Shown: positions 42,229-51,798, counted from the first letter of the stretch. The stretch is DNA of 64,000 nucleotides from CAWVSB01 sp046710535 (GCA_046710535.1 JBKEHH010000002.1:124001-188000), one strand, 5' to 3'. Translations and numbers: made by a program. Notes: generated by a model not told the origin, from the sequence alone.

Positions 42229-43683
42229 CTAATAGAGTTGCTTGCGTTCATTAGATGCTGGAATATTCAAAGACTCTCTGTATTTAGCGACGGTGCGCCT
42301 TGCTACCTGTATACCTTGTCCCTCCAATAGTTTAGTAATTTTACTGTCACTTAGAGGTTTTCTCGCTTCTTCTTCCGAAACCAACCTTTTTATAATAGCC
42401 CTAATTGCCGTCGAGGAACACTCTTCTCCGGCATCAGTACTGACATGGCTGGAAAAGAAGTATTTAAGCTCATATACGCCGGCCGGAGTAAGCATGTACT
42501 TACGGTTTGTGACCCTAGATACTGTAGATTCATGCATTTCTATGGCTTCTGCAATACTGTGTAAAATGAGTGGTTTCATGGCTTCATCGCCATGTTCTAA
42601 AAAGGCTTGCTGGTTTTTAACAATTTCAGCCGAGACTTTGAGCAATGTGTCATTACGGCTTTGTATGCTCTTTATCAGCCAGCGAGCTTCTTGCAGATTG
42701 TCACGTAAGTAATTGTTTTGGGGGCTATTTTCTCTGGGCTTTATTAAAGCACTGTAATCGCTATTGATCTTGAGTTTGGGTGAGACATCGTTGTTTAGCT
42801 GCACAGTCCAGATGCCATCTACTTTTTTCACAATGACATCAGGAATAATGTATTCAGTTTCTTCTGTTGTTATCGTATCGCCGGGGCGGGGGTTGAGGCT
42901 GCGAATTAGATCTAAAGTTTCCTTCAGTTGATCTTCGCTAAGGCGTGTTTGCCTCATTAAGCCTTTCAAATCACGGTTGCCTAGTAATACCATATAGCGA
43001 TTAATCAGTGTCTTGGCATCTTTTAGCCAAGGAGTATCGTCTGGTAGCTGGTTAAGTTGAATTAATAGACATTCACTAAGATCTTGGGCTCCGACGCCTG
43101 CTGGCTCAAAGTGCTGGATTCGGTGTAGCACCGCCATAACTTCATCAAGCTCTATTTCAAGCTCGCCAGGCAGTCCTTCATGAATATCCTCCGGAGTTGC
43201 CCCCAGTAATCCAGATGCTTCGATTGAGTCAATAATAGAGATGGCAATAATTCGGTCGTTATCAGACATTGGCGTCAAATTTAACTGCCAGTGTAGTTGA
43301 TCATGAAGAGAGTTGTTAAATTCAGCCTGTTCGGTTTGATAATCTTCGCCCGCATTAAAGCTCGTTGCCTGCATCGGTTCGTACAGGTCTTGCCATTGGC
43401 TATCTACTGGCAGCTCATCAGGCAGCGTCGTTTCCCAGCTTACCTCAGTTGCATCAATTTCACTTTCTCTCGCTTGCTCCGCCGGTGCTTCGTAGTCATC
43501 GCTAGGATTGTTGGCGAATTCTTCTTCGGGTTGGACTTGCTCCAGCATTGGGTTCTCGTCCAGCGCTGTTTGTATTTCCTGTTGTAAATCAATAGTAGAT
43601 AGCTGCAACAGTTTGATTGCCTGCTGCAATTGGGGTGTCATTTTCAGCTGTTGGCTGAGTTTAAGTTGTAGCGATTGCTTCAT
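42229..43683 (-). CDS. rpoN: RNA polymerase sigma-54 factor
   Basis: The 484-residue factor has the Q-rich activator-interaction region (LKLSQQLKMTPQLQQAIKLLQLS), an acidic linker, the core-binding domain (LGATPEDIHEGL; HRIQHFEPAGVGAQDLSECL), the HTH region (HESTVSRVTNRKYMLTPAG) and the RpoN box ARRTVAKYRESL near the C-terminus. All domains are complete. It directs transcription of nitrogen, motility and other genes that need AAA+ activators. Confidence 0.98.
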   Translation of the reverse strand: MKQSLQLKLSQQLKMTPQLQQAIKLLQLSTIDLQQEIQTALDENPMLEQVQPEEEFANNPSDDYEAPAEQARESEIDATEVSWETTLPDELPVDSQWQDLYEPMQATSFNAGEDYQTEQAEFNNSLHDQLHWQLNLTPMSDNDRIIAISIIDSIEASGLLGATPEDIHEGLPGELEIELDEVMAVLHRIQHFEPAGVGAQDLSECLLIQLNQLPDDTPWLKDAKTLINRYMVLLGNRDLKGLMRQTRLSEDQLKETLDLIRSLNPRPGDTITTEETEYIIPDVIVKKVDGIWTVQLNNDVSPKLKINSDYSALIKPRENSPQNNYLRDNLQEARWLIKSIQSRNDTLLKVSAEIVKNQQAFLEHGDEAMKPLILHSIAEAIEMHESTVSRVTNRKYMLTPAGVYELKYFFSSHVSTDAGEECSSTAIRAIIKRLVSEEEARKPLSDSKITKLLEGQGIQVARRTVAKYRESLNIPASNERKQLY

Positions 43684-43830
43684 TAATTATTGATTGGTTA
43701 ACCGCTTGAAAGTTAATAACCGCAGGCTTTACGGGCGAGTATGTGCAGTTATTTTAGTTGCTGAAGGCCAAGTGTGCAATAAATAAGCAAGAATTAGGCC
43801 AGTTTCGATAGCTGATTATCATGTTCGGGC

Positions 43831-44556
43831 TCACATAGTGAATTGTTCGCCTAAATATACTTGTCTTACTGTTGCGTTGCTAAGGATTGTTTCCGCATCA
43901 CCCTCGGCAATAATATTGCCGGCGTTAACAATATAGGCTTTATCGCATATATCTAAGGTTTCACGCACGTTGTGGTCAGTTATCAGTATGCCAATACCTT
44001 TGCTTTTTAAGTGATTCACAATTGCTTTGATGTCATTGACGGAGATGGGGTCGACTCCCGCAAATGGCTCGTCAAGTAGTATAAAACTCGGTTCGGCGGC
44101 TAAGGCTCTGGCAATCTCAACACGGCGTCTTTCGCCACCAGACAAGGCCATGCCCTGGCTGTCTCTAATATGGGTAATGTTAAATTCTTCTAGCAGAGAT
44201 TCTAGCTTTTCTTTTCGTTCAGTTTTGCTTATTTCGGCGCGTGTTTCTAAAATTGCCATCAAGTTTTGCGCCACAGTCAGCTTTCTAAAAACCGATGCCT
44301 CTTGCGGTAAATAACCAAGACCTGACTTTGCGCGCTGATGCATAGGCATAGGTGTTAGGTCGACATCACCAATGGTAATTGACCCGTTATCTGCTTTAAC
44401 GAAGCCAACAATCATATAAAAACAGGTAGTTTTTCCTGCTCCATTAGGACCAAGTAAACCAACGATTTGGCCGCTTTTAATGTCGATGCTAACGTCTTCA
44501 ACAGCTTTTCTACCTTTGTAAGCTTTGGCTAAATTTTTGGCACTTAATGTTGTCAC
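43831..44556 (-). CDS. lptB: LPS export ABC transporter ATPase LptB
   Basis: A 241-residue ABC ATPase that powers LPS extraction by LptFG. Walker A GPNGAGKTT, the ABC signature LSGGERRRVEIARALA, Walker B FILLDEPFAGVDP and the H-loop ITDHNVRETL are complete. It is encoded directly after lptA, sharing one base (TAATG-like overlap at 44556). Confidence 0.98.
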   Translation of the reverse strand: MTTLSAKNLAKAYKGRKAVEDVSIDIKSGQIVGLLGPNGAGKTTCFYMIVGFVKADNGSITIGDVDLTPMPMHQRAKSGLGYLPQEASVFRKLTVAQNLMAILETRAEISKTERKEKLESLLEEFNITHIRDSQGMALSGGERRRVEIARALAAEPSFILLDEPFAGVDPISVNDIKAIVNHLKSKGIGILITDHNVRETLDICDKAYIVNAGNIIAEGDAETILSNATVRQVYLGEQFTM

Positions 44557-45248
44557 TAGGGCGTCTCATTTATATTGTCTGATAAAGCGTTAATTTCTTC
44601 TACGCCAGCGTCAACTATCGGTTTTATCGCTTCAATTACCGGCTTGATGTCGCCTTCCGTTATTGCCATGCCCTCATTAAGTGAGGGTATGGTCGGCGAT
44701 AGTGTGGCCTCTTCTTTAGCTGGCGCGGCGCCAGATTTGTTTCGTGCAGGTAGCTTGACATGGACTCGATCTTTACTGCCTTGAGTACCCCCCTTGGCTT
44801 TCACCAACTCTCGATCAGCATAGTAATCTATTTCAGGGCTATTCACTGTGGAGCCATCTTGTTCGATGCGAGCGTCACCTAGTAAATTGATAATCTCGTC
44901 ATTGAGGGCATACTTTATGGTTAGCGCCCATGCCTTAATCGGTTGTTTGTCGATACTTTGCTGTTGGCTAAAATAGGCGCGCTCGCCAGTCGCAATGGCA
45001 TGGTCAACTTCGCCATTGATAGTATAAATATCAATTCTATCAGCGAGAATATTAAGTGTGCCCTGGGTTAGCTCGACACTACCTATATAGCTGGTCAGCC
45101 CGGTTTTTTCACTGCGCTGGGCTGAGTCAGCATCAATTTTTATTGGCTGATCACGATCTCCTGGTAATGCTAAAGCAAAACCAGGGATGGCATATAATAG
45201 TGCGCCGATAAGTAGTGATGTTTTACTGCGTATAAGTTGTTTGAACAT
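44556..45248 (-). CDS. lptA: LPS transport periplasmic protein LptA with a C-terminal extension
   Basis: The 230-residue protein forms the periplasmic bridge for LPS. A signal peptide ends PGFALALP. The LptA core (QPIKIDADSAQRSEKTGLTSYIGSVELTQGTLNILADRIDIY) is followed by an acidic Ala/Pro/Ile/Glu-rich tail of about 55 residues that E. coli LptA (185 residues) lacks. The start overlaps lptC by 26 bases, indicating coupling. Confidence 0.94.
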   Translation of the reverse strand: MFKQLIRSKTSLLIGALLYAIPGFALALPGDRDQPIKIDADSAQRSEKTGLTSYIGSVELTQGTLNILADRIDIYTINGEVDHAIATGERAYFSQQQSIDKQPIKAWALTIKYALNDEIINLLGDARIEQDGSTVNSPEIDYYADRELVKAKGGTQGSKDRVHVKLPARNKSGAAPAKEEATLSPTIPSLNEGMAITEGDIKPVIEAIKPIVDAGVEEINALSDNINETP

Positions 45249-45774
45249 TCTTAAGTAGCTTCACTTTTTCTTTGTTGAGATAGGCTTTCATCCCGACAGC
45301 TGTGGTAACGCTTTCGGGCGTAATTATTTTAACAGGCTTACGAGTGGTAAGGTATGAGGCGTCAGTGCGGGCAAAAAAATACTCACTTTCAATCGATACT
45401 GGCGGCGTATTTTTTCTTACTTTGGCATTTTGTGTAAGCTCAATGTCATCGCCCCCTGGAAACACCTTGCCGTTGTTTGCAGTTATATACCATTCACTGC
45501 CATCTAAGTTGAAGTTGGTTATATCAGGATTTTGGATTAAGGAAATGTCTTTCTGCTCAAAATGTTCTAGTAATCTCGATTTTGATTGTGTCTCCAAACG
45601 GCCTGTTTCGTCGAAACTTTTGGTGTCAGCATTAACTAAATACCAAGTAGGCAAACCAATGTCTGGTTCAGCCTGTTTTTTTTCTTCTGGATAGTCGCTG
45701 TCCACGCCGTAAATAAATACCAAGGCCAAAATGACAATGCCTCCGAAGGTGTTTGCGATAAGTTTAAAATTCAT
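45223..45774 (-). CDS. lptC: LPS export protein LptC
   Basis: A 183-residue single-pass inner-membrane protein (IANTFGGIVILALVFIYGV) with a periplasmic beta-jellyroll that hands LPS to LptA. DITNFNLDGSEWYITANNGKVF and the C-terminal VTTAVGMKAYLNKEKVKLL are typical. It lies one base after kdsC and overlaps lptA. Confidence 0.94.
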   Translation of the reverse strand: MNFKLIANTFGGIVILALVFIYGVDSDYPEEKKQAEPDIGLPTWYLVNADTKSFDETGRLETQSKSRLLEHFEQKDISLIQNPDITNFNLDGSEWYITANNGKVFPGGDDIELTQNAKVRKNTPPVSIESEYFFARTDASYLTTRKPVKIITPESVTTAVGMKAYLNKEKVKLLKNVQTTYTQ

Positions 45775-45775
45775 A

Positions 45776-46339
45776 CTACAGGTATGACTCTATTAGCGCG
45801 GACAGTTCACCACGGGCATGTAAAATTAACTCGCAAACTTCCCGCACGGCACCGTTGCCGCCGCTGCGACTAGTCACCCATTGTGAATGTTCGGCTAATA
45901 CGGGATGCGCGTTGGGTACGGTAATGCCAATAGCGCAGCGGGTGATAAGCGGCAGGTCTGGCAGATCATCGCCCATATGTGCAGTTTGTTCCGGCGATAG
46001 ATTTAGCTCTGCTAATAGGTTGGTTAGGGCGGGCCATTTGTCATCGCGACCTTGAATAATGTGCTCTATTCCTAGATCGCTGGCTCTGGTTGTTACCATT
46101 TTAGATTTACGACCACTTATTATTGCGACTTCTATGCCGACTTTTTGCAGCGCTTTAATACCGAGGCCATCTAAAGTGTTAAACGTTTTTAGGGTTTCAC
46201 CACCGGCATCAAAAAGAAGTGAGCCATTGGTTAGCACTCCATCAACATCTAGGGACAGTAACTTTATTTGCTTAAGTTTCGCTAGCGTGTCACTGGGACA
46301 TTGGTCAAACAAAATACGCCAATCTGCTGTATTACTCAT
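45776..46339 (-). CDS. kdsC: KDO-8-phosphate phosphatase
   Basis: This 187-residue HAD phosphatase releases KDO for LPS inner core. The nucleophile motif LLSLDVDGVLTNG, the Thr/Ser region and the acidic MGDDLPDLPLI are in place, with no cap domain as expected for KdsC. It overlaps the kdsD stop by one base (TAATG-type junction). Confidence 0.97.
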   Translation of the reverse strand: MSNTADWRILFDQCPSDTLAKLKQIKLLSLDVDGVLTNGSLLFDAGGETLKTFNTLDGLGIKALQKVGIEVAIISGRKSKMVTTRASDLGIEHIIQGRDDKWPALTNLLAELNLSPEQTAHMGDDLPDLPLITRCAIGITVPNAHPVLAEHSQWVTSRSGGNGAVREVCELILHARGELSALIESYL

Positions 46340-47313
46340 TATGCTAAGCCTGCTTTAATTAACTCATGTAGATGTACCGCTCCGACAACTTTGTCATTTG
46401 CTAACACTGGCAATACGGTGATTGAGTTTTCTTCCATAATATTCATTGCTTCGGCGGCAAGCATCTCAGCAGTACAGACTTTACTGCCAGTGCTCATGAT
46501 GTCACTAATTTTAGTGCTGTAGATATCAAGCTTAGCTATATTGTCCAAATTGCGGCGCAAGTCTCCGTCGGTAAATATGCCAAGTAAAACGTCTTGGTCG
46601 TCAACGACTGTTGTCATTCCTAAGGCTTTGCCGCTAATTTCCAAGAGGGCTTCATTTAAGGTTGTGCTGGGCGATACTTTGGGGATTTTATCGCCGCAGA
46701 CCATGACATCTTTAACTTTTAGTAGCAGGCGGCGACCAAGTGCTCCACCGGGGTGGGAAAAGGCGAAGTCTTCAGCAGTGAAGCCGCGAGCTTCAAGCAG
46801 TGCAATGGCAAGAGCATCGCCCATGACTAGTGCTGCTGTAGTTGAAGACGTTGGCGCTAGGCCTAGCGGGCAGGCTTCGTTTTTCACACTGGCGTTAATA
46901 TGGGCATCCGCTGATGTCGCTAAAGTAGATGTTGGGGCGCCGGTCATAGCTATTAATGGTACGTTTAAACGTTTTAGCAGCGGTAAAATAGTAACGATTT
47001 CACCGGTGGTACCAGAATTAGATAATGCAAGCACAGCGTCGTTCGCAGTGATCATCCCCATGTCGCCATGGCTAGCTTCTGCTGGATGGACATAAAACGC
47101 TGGAGTCCCCGTACTGGCCAGGGTTGCCGCGATTTTGTTGGCTATATGCCCTGATTTACCCATGCCTGTTACTACAACTCTACCTTTACATTGCAACAAA
47201 ATCTGACAGGCTTTCTCAAACTGGGCATCAACTTGCTGGGCTAAATCGGCGATAGCCTGTGTTTCAAGCTCAATGGTGCGCTGAGCTGAGGTAAAAAACG
47301 AAGTTGCTGACAT
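46339..47313 (-). CDS. kdsD: D-arabinose-5-phosphate isomerase
   Basis: The 324-residue enzyme converts ribulose 5-phosphate to arabinose 5-phosphate for KDO synthesis. An N-terminal SIS domain (GRVVVTGMGKSGHIANKIAATLASTGTPAFYVHPAEASHGD) is followed by two CBS domains. It heads the kdsD-kdsC-lptC-lptA-lptB block and is divergent from mlaC. Confidence 0.97.
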   Translation of the reverse strand: MSATSFFTSAQRTIELETQAIADLAQQVDAQFEKACQILLQCKGRVVVTGMGKSGHIANKIAATLASTGTPAFYVHPAEASHGDMGMITANDAVLALSNSGTTGEIVTILPLLKRLNVPLIAMTGAPTSTLATSADAHINASVKNEACPLGLAPTSSTTAALVMGDALAIALLEARGFTAEDFAFSHPGGALGRRLLLKVKDVMVCGDKIPKVSPSTTLNEALLEISGKALGMTTVVDDQDVLLGIFTDGDLRRNLDNIAKLDIYSTKISDIMSTGSKVCTAEMLAAEAMNIMEENSITVLPVLANDKVVGAVHLHELIKAGLA

Positions 47314-47397
47314 AGGGTTGATGCACCTAACTGAGTTTATTTATTCAAGTAATTTAGTGACTATGATAAGCCTGATAGCCTAAATAACCAAAGTAAA

Positions 47398-47426
47398 TTG
47401 CGTGGTTTGGAACCTGTCGCTATCAT
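47398..47426 (+). promoter_or_regulatory. Predicted sigma-70 promoter of mlaC
   Basis: TTGCGT (47398-47403) and TATCAT (47421-47426) are 17 bases apart, 48 bases before the mlaC start. It would let mlaC be transcribed without any upstream mla gene. Confidence 0.45.
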
Positions 47427-47473
47427 GCCGATCTTTAGAGGTATGTAGTTTTAACAATTAGGAGCGTTACTAA

Positions 47474-48154
47474 GTGGATCGGATTAAATATTTAGTCGTA
47501 GTATTTCTTATGGTTTTTATAGGCGGATTTGCGCAGGCGCAAGACAGGGGTGAGCAAATTGGCGGGCCCCAGTCGCCGCAGGTGCTTATTCAAGGCATAA
47601 CGAATCAAGTTTTAGCTGCGATTATAGAGGCAGATAGCTATTACGATGAAGACCCTGAACGTTTTTATAGCAAAGTTGAAGCTATTATGGCGCCGGTGAT
47701 GGATTATCAAACCTTTGCCAGAACTGTAATGGGGCGCTATGGCAGTAGCAGTGCATACCGGGCGCTAACAACAGATGAGGAGCGAGAGCAGTTTAGAAAT
47801 AGAGTGGAAAGTTTTACCAAGGTATTTCGTCAAACCATTATGAATACTTACGGTAAAGGCTTGATGGCATTTAATGGTGAGGAAATAACGGTGCTACCGC
47901 TAGATGCAGAGAATATGGTAAATGTAGATGCCGGAGGCTATGTGCAAGTAGTGCAGGTGATACACGGCGAAGACGGTTCTGATACAAGTATCTATTCCAA
48001 ATTAAAACCTAACCGAGACGGCGAGTGGAAAATACGCAATATTGTTATCGATACTATTAATTTAGGGAAGGTGTATCAGTCGCAATTTGCCAGTGCGGTG
48101 AAAGATAGCGATGGTGATGTTGATAAAGCAATTATCGCTTGGGCTGAATCGTAA
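47474..48154 (+). CDS. mlaC: Periplasmic phospholipid-binding protein MlaC
   Basis: A GTG-started 226-residue protein with an AGGAG site 9 bases upstream and a signal peptide (IKYLVVVFLMVFIGGFAQAQD). MlaC shuttles phospholipids between the outer membrane MlaA complex and the inner-membrane MlaFEDB transporter. The MlaC core (KVEAIMAPVMDYQTFARTVMGRY; FTKVFRQTIMNTYGKGL) is intact. In relatives mlaF, mlaE and mlaD come just before it and mlaB after it; none is here. Confidence 0.9.
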   Translation: MDRIKYLVVVFLMVFIGGFAQAQDRGEQIGGPQSPQVLIQGITNQVLAAIIEADSYYDEDPERFYSKVEAIMAPVMDYQTFARTVMGRYGSSSAYRALTTDEEREQFRNRVESFTKVFRQTIMNTYGKGLMAFNGEEITVLPLDAENMVNVDAGGYVQVVQVIHGEDGSDTSIYSKLKPNRDGEWKIRNIVIDTINLGKVYQSQFASAVKDSDGDVDKAIIAWAES

Positions 48155-48285
48155 GTAGTTCAATTGTAATGAGTATTGTAAAAAGGCAGCGCAACGCTCT
48201 CTTGTTAATTCTATCTCGCCTTTTAGCGGCCAATTGCATACAATGCGCGCACATTTTATGGTTTAGTTTGAGGCATTTATAGTCA

Positions 48286-48528
48286 ATGCAAGCGCAAGAT
48301 ATTAAAGCACTATTGGAAGCGAAATTAGAAAACTGCGAAGTCAACGTTCAGGGCGATGGCAGTCATTTTGATATTACCGTAATAGGCGTAATGTTTGATG
48401 GCTTGCGAGCGGTAAAAAAGCAACAACTTGTTTACGCTGTGTTGAGTGAAGAGATAGCATCAGGTGCTATCCATGCAGTTAATATGAAGTTATACACCCC
48501 GCAAGAGTGGGCACAACAAACTAACTAA
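48286..48528 (+). CDS. ibaG: BolA-family protein IbaG
   Basis: At 80 residues this is the short BolA homologue, an Fe-S-linked partner of glutaredoxin. MQAQDIKALLEAKLENCEVNVQGDGSHFDITVIG and NMKLYTPQEWAQQ are typical. It precedes murA by 23 bases, the conserved order, and is 131 bases after mlaC. The mlaB gene that usually separates these two is absent. Confidence 0.95.
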   Translation: MQAQDIKALLEAKLENCEVNVQGDGSHFDITVIGVMFDGLRAVKKQQLVYAVLSEEIASGAIHAVNMKLYTPQEWAQQTN

Positions 48529-48551
48529 AGTTAGTTATCAGGCGAGCAATC

Positions 48552-49814
48552 ATGGAAAAACTGGTTATTAAAGGTGGCAAAACTTTAGGCGGGGAAATTC
48601 GAATTTCTGGTGCTAAAAATTCCGCTTTACCAATTATGGCGGCAACATTATTGTGTGATGAGCCAGTAGTTATTCATAATTTGCCACATTTGCACGACAT
48701 TACCACCATGAATGAACTGCTGCGTTGTTTGGGCGTTGAGCTGGTGATTAATGAAAAGCTGGCAGTAGAGGTTCATGGCGGTACTATTAATAATTTTATC
48801 GCACCTTACGAGCTAGTTAAGACCATGCGCGCATCTATTTTGGTATTAGGGCCAATGCTGGCTAAAAATGGTAAGGCAAGAGTTTCGTTCCCTGGTGGTT
48901 GTGCTATCGGTAGTCGCCCAGTTGATTTACACATCAAAGGCTTAGAGGCACTTGGCGCTGACGTGGTGGTTGAAGAAGGCTACATTGAAGCAACTTGCGC
49001 AACCCGTTTAAAGGGAGCCCATGTATTTTTTGACACGGTGACCGTTGGCGGCACTGAAAACTTAATGATGGCTGCTACCTTAGCAGAAGGGCAGACCGTT
49101 ATTGAAAACGCAGCCCGTGAGCCTGAAGTGGTCGATTTAGCCAATTTTTTGAATGCGATGGGCGCTGACGTGCAGGGTGCTGGTTCACATACTATGACTA
49201 TTAATGGTGTGGAGCGGCTGCATGGTTGTGAATACACAGTGATGCCTGATCGTATTGAAACTGGCACCTACTTGGTCGCGGTAGCTGCTACCGGTGGTAA
49301 GGTGAAGCTAAAAGACACTCGTGCTGATATTTTGGAAGCGGTGTTGTTAAAGCTTCAAGAAGCGGGTGCTGAAATTGAATCTGGAGATAACTGGATTTCA
49401 TTAGATATGAAAGGTAAACGGCCTAAGCCTGTCGATATAACGACGTCACCGTATCCCGGCTTTCCTACCGATATGCAAGCACAGTTTACCGCTTTGAATA
49501 CTATTGCTGATGGCACCTCCAGAATTGTCGAAACAGTATTTGAAAACCGCTTAATCCAGACCCATGAAATGAATAGAATGGGCGCGGATATTTCTGTTTC
49601 TGGTAATACAGCAGTAGTAAAAGGCATTGATTCGCTTAATGGGGCGCCGGTAATGGCTTCAGACTTAAGAGCGTCAGCGAGTTTGGTTATAGCTGGTTTA
49701 ATGGCGAGCGGCGAAACAGTGATCGATAGGATTTATCATATTGACCGTGGTTATGAATGTATCGAAGAGAAATTGCAGCTGTTAGGCGCAAATATTCGCC
49801 GTTTACCCAGTTAA
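48552..49814 (+). CDS. murA: UDP-N-acetylglucosamine 1-carboxyvinyltransferase
   Basis: A 420-residue enzyme catalysing the first committed step of peptidoglycan synthesis with PEP. The catalytic Cys117 lies in SFPGGCAIGSRPVDLH, so fosfomycin would be expected to bind. SGAKNSALPIMAA, DRIETGTYLVA and RASASLVIAGLMA are conserved. Full length. Grouped with ibaG and hisGD. Confidence 0.98.
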   Translation: MEKLVIKGGKTLGGEIRISGAKNSALPIMAATLLCDEPVVIHNLPHLHDITTMNELLRCLGVELVINEKLAVEVHGGTINNFIAPYELVKTMRASILVLGPMLAKNGKARVSFPGGCAIGSRPVDLHIKGLEALGADVVVEEGYIEATCATRLKGAHVFFDTVTVGGTENLMMAATLAEGQTVIENAAREPEVVDLANFLNAMGADVQGAGSHTMTINGVERLHGCEYTVMPDRIETGTYLVAVAATGGKVKLKDTRADILEAVLLKLQEAGAEIESGDNWISLDMKGKRPKPVDITTSPYPGFPTDMQAQFTALNTIADGTSRIVETVFENRLIQTHEMNRMGADISVSGNTAVVKGIDSLNGAPVMASDLRASASLVIAGLMASGETVIDRIYHIDRGYECIEEKLQLLGANIRRLPS

Positions 49815-49833
49815 CCAGAAAGTGAATGATTAA

Positions 49834-50466
49834 ATGACAGGGCAAAAAATCACCATTGCGCTTACGAAGGGTCGTATTTTAAAAGATACCTTGCCGCTGC
49901 TGGCGCAAGCCGGTATAGCCCCGCTTGAAGATATTAGCGCAAGCAGAAAGTTAATCTTCGATACTAATCAAGATAATATAAAGCTTATTATTTTGCGTGG
50001 TACCGACGTGCCTACCTATGTGCGTCTGGGAGCAGCAGATTTAGGCGTGTCCGGCAAAGATATGCTGCTCGAAAATAACGACAGTGACTTATACGAGCTA
50101 TTAGACCTAGGTATCGCTAAATGCCAGTTGATGACAGCAGGCCCAAAACAACGGGTAGATACTGTGGGACGAATAAGGGTCGCGACTAAGTTTGTTAATG
50201 TGGCGAAAAGATATTATGCCGAGCAAGGCTTACAAGCGGATATTATTAAGCTTTATGGTGCAATGGAGCTAGCGCCAATAATGGATTTGGCAGACCAAAT
50301 TGTCGATATAGTTGATACTGGTAATACTCTGCGGGCCAATGGATTGGAGCCTTATGAATTAATAGGTGATGTTAGTTCGCGCTTAGTCGCCAATAAAGCT
50401 TCATTAAAAATGAAGCACAAGTCTATTCAACAAATCGTCGAAAAACTGTCAGCGGCTATTGGTTAA
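49834..50466 (+). CDS. hisG: ATP phosphoribosyltransferase, short form
   Basis: The 210-residue HisG-S catalyses the first step of histidine synthesis. ITIALTKGRILKDTLPLL and the PRPP motif DIVDTGNTLRANGL are visible. The short form lacks the regulatory domain and needs a HisZ partner, which is not in this window. It lies 19 bases after murA and 18 before hisD. Confidence 0.97.
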   Translation: MTGQKITIALTKGRILKDTLPLLAQAGIAPLEDISASRKLIFDTNQDNIKLIILRGTDVPTYVRLGAADLGVSGKDMLLENNDSDLYELLDLGIAKCQLMTAGPKQRVDTVGRIRVATKFVNVAKRYYAEQGLQADIIKLYGAMELAPIMDLADQIVDIVDTGNTLRANGLEPYELIGDVSSRLVANKASLKMKHKSIQQIVEKLSAAIG

Positions 50467-50484
50467 ATTACTCAGGCTGTAATT

Positions 50485-51798
50485 ATGTCAGATATCACTC
50501 AATTATTAGATGCTTCAGCGAACGATTTCTCTGCCAAGCTCGATCGTCTACTATCATGGGATTCAATTGTTGATAGTAGTGTCGATGAGCGCGTTGCTGA
50601 GATTTTGGCCGCAGTGCGCAGCGACAAAGATGCAGCCTTATTAAAATATACTAATCTGTTTGATCGCCGCGATGCAGTTGTTGCAAGTGATCTGCAATTA
50701 ACTCAGGCTGATTTAGATGCAGCGCTAGTCAGAATATCCAGCGAAGAGCGGGTGGCGCTAGAAACAGCTGCTACTAGAGTTGAGCAATATCATCAGCATC
50801 AGCTGGCTGATTCTTGGAGTTATACCGAAGCAGATGGAACGGTTTTAGGCCAACGGGTTTTGCCTTTAGAGCGTGTGGGTATTTATGTGCCAGGCGGTAA
50901 GGCGGCTTATCCCTCGACTGTTTTTATGTGCGCGGTACCTGCTAAGGTTGCCGGTGTTAGTGATATTATTATGACAGTGCCTACTCCTGATGGCGTTGTT
51001 AATGACATGGTCTTAGCCGCCGCCGCTATTGCTGGAGTCAGCAAAGTATTTACTGTTGGTGGTGCGCAAGCAATTGCCGCATTGGCCTACGGTACCGAGA
51101 GCGTGCCCCAAGTGGATAAGATAGTTGGCCCAGGAAATGTCTATGTAGCGGCAGCAAAACGGATGGTATTTGGCCAGGTCGGGTTAGATATGATAGCCGG
51201 CCCATCTGAAATTCTAATTGTTTGCGATGGTAAGACTGACCCTGATTGGATAGCAATGGATTTGTTCTCACAAGCTGAGCATGATGAAAATGCTCAGTCT
51301 ATTTTAATATCTCCCGACGCTAATTTTTTACAGCGAGTACAGCAAAGCATTAAAAAACTACTGCCGACAATGGAACGTGCGGAGATTATTCGCGAGTCTC
51401 TTAGCAACCGTGGTGCGCTCATTCAGGTAACGGATCTTGAACAAGCAGTTGAATTGGTTAATCGAATTGCGCCAGAACATTTAGAGTTATCCGTCGATTC
51501 ACCTGAAGAATTGATGGCGGGTATTCATAATGCGGGGGCAATATTCTTAGGACGCTATACATCTGAAGCGTTAGGAGATTATTGTGCTGGGCCTAGCCAT
51601 GTGCTGCCAACATCGTCGACTGCACGGTTTTCATCGCCGCTTGGGGTGTACGATTTTCAAAAGCGTACTTCTATTATTCAATGCTCGCCGGTGGGCGCCT
51701 CAGCCTTAGGTAAAGTGGCTTCTGTCTTAGCCAGAGGTGAGTCCTTAACCGCTCACGCTAGGTCTGCTGAGATGCGCATTCAAAAGGATCGAAGCTAG
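50485..51798 (+). CDS. hisD: Histidinol dehydrogenase
   Basis: A 437-residue zinc enzyme for the last two steps of histidine synthesis. PLERVGIYVPGGKAAYPSTVFM, GPGNVYVAAAKRMVFG, AGPSEILIV, the Zn-ligand QAEHDENAQS and GPSHVLPTSSTARF are present. In Pseudomonas hisC follows; here the convergent degS gene does, 4 bases away. Confidence 0.97.
   Translation: MSDITQLLDASANDFSAKLDRLLSWDSIVDSSVDERVAEILAAVRSDKDAALLKYTNLFDRRDAVVASDLQLTQADLDAALVRISSEERVALETAATRVEQYHQHQLADSWSYTEADGTVLGQRVLPLERVGIYVPGGKAAYPSTVFMCAVPAKVAGVSDIIMTVPTPDGVVNDMVLAAAAIAGVSKVFTVGGAQAIAALAYGTESVPQVDKIVGPGNVYVAAAKRMVFGQVGLDMIAGPSEILIVCDGKTDPDWIAMDLFSQAEHDENAQSILISPDANFLQRVQQSIKKLLPTMERAEIIRESLSNRGALIQVTDLEQAVELVNRIAPEHLELSVDSPEELMAGIHNAGAIFLGRYTSEALGDYCAGPSHVLPTSSTARFSSPLGVYDFQKRTSIIQCSPVGASALGKVASVLARGESLTAHARSAEMRIQKDRS

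Noticed and set aside
42242..42712. Open plus-strand frame of 156 codons over rpoN
   Set aside because: Antisense shadow; the rpoN reading frame is complete and canonical.
46541..47095. Open plus-strand frame of 184 codons
   Set aside because: It is the antisense shadow of kdsD, rich in Ser and Ala, with no ribosome-binding site.
48178..48225. AAAAGGC ... GCCTTTT pair after mlaC, possible terminator
   Set aside because: The loop is over 30 bases and the T-run is short. It was not convincing enough to list.
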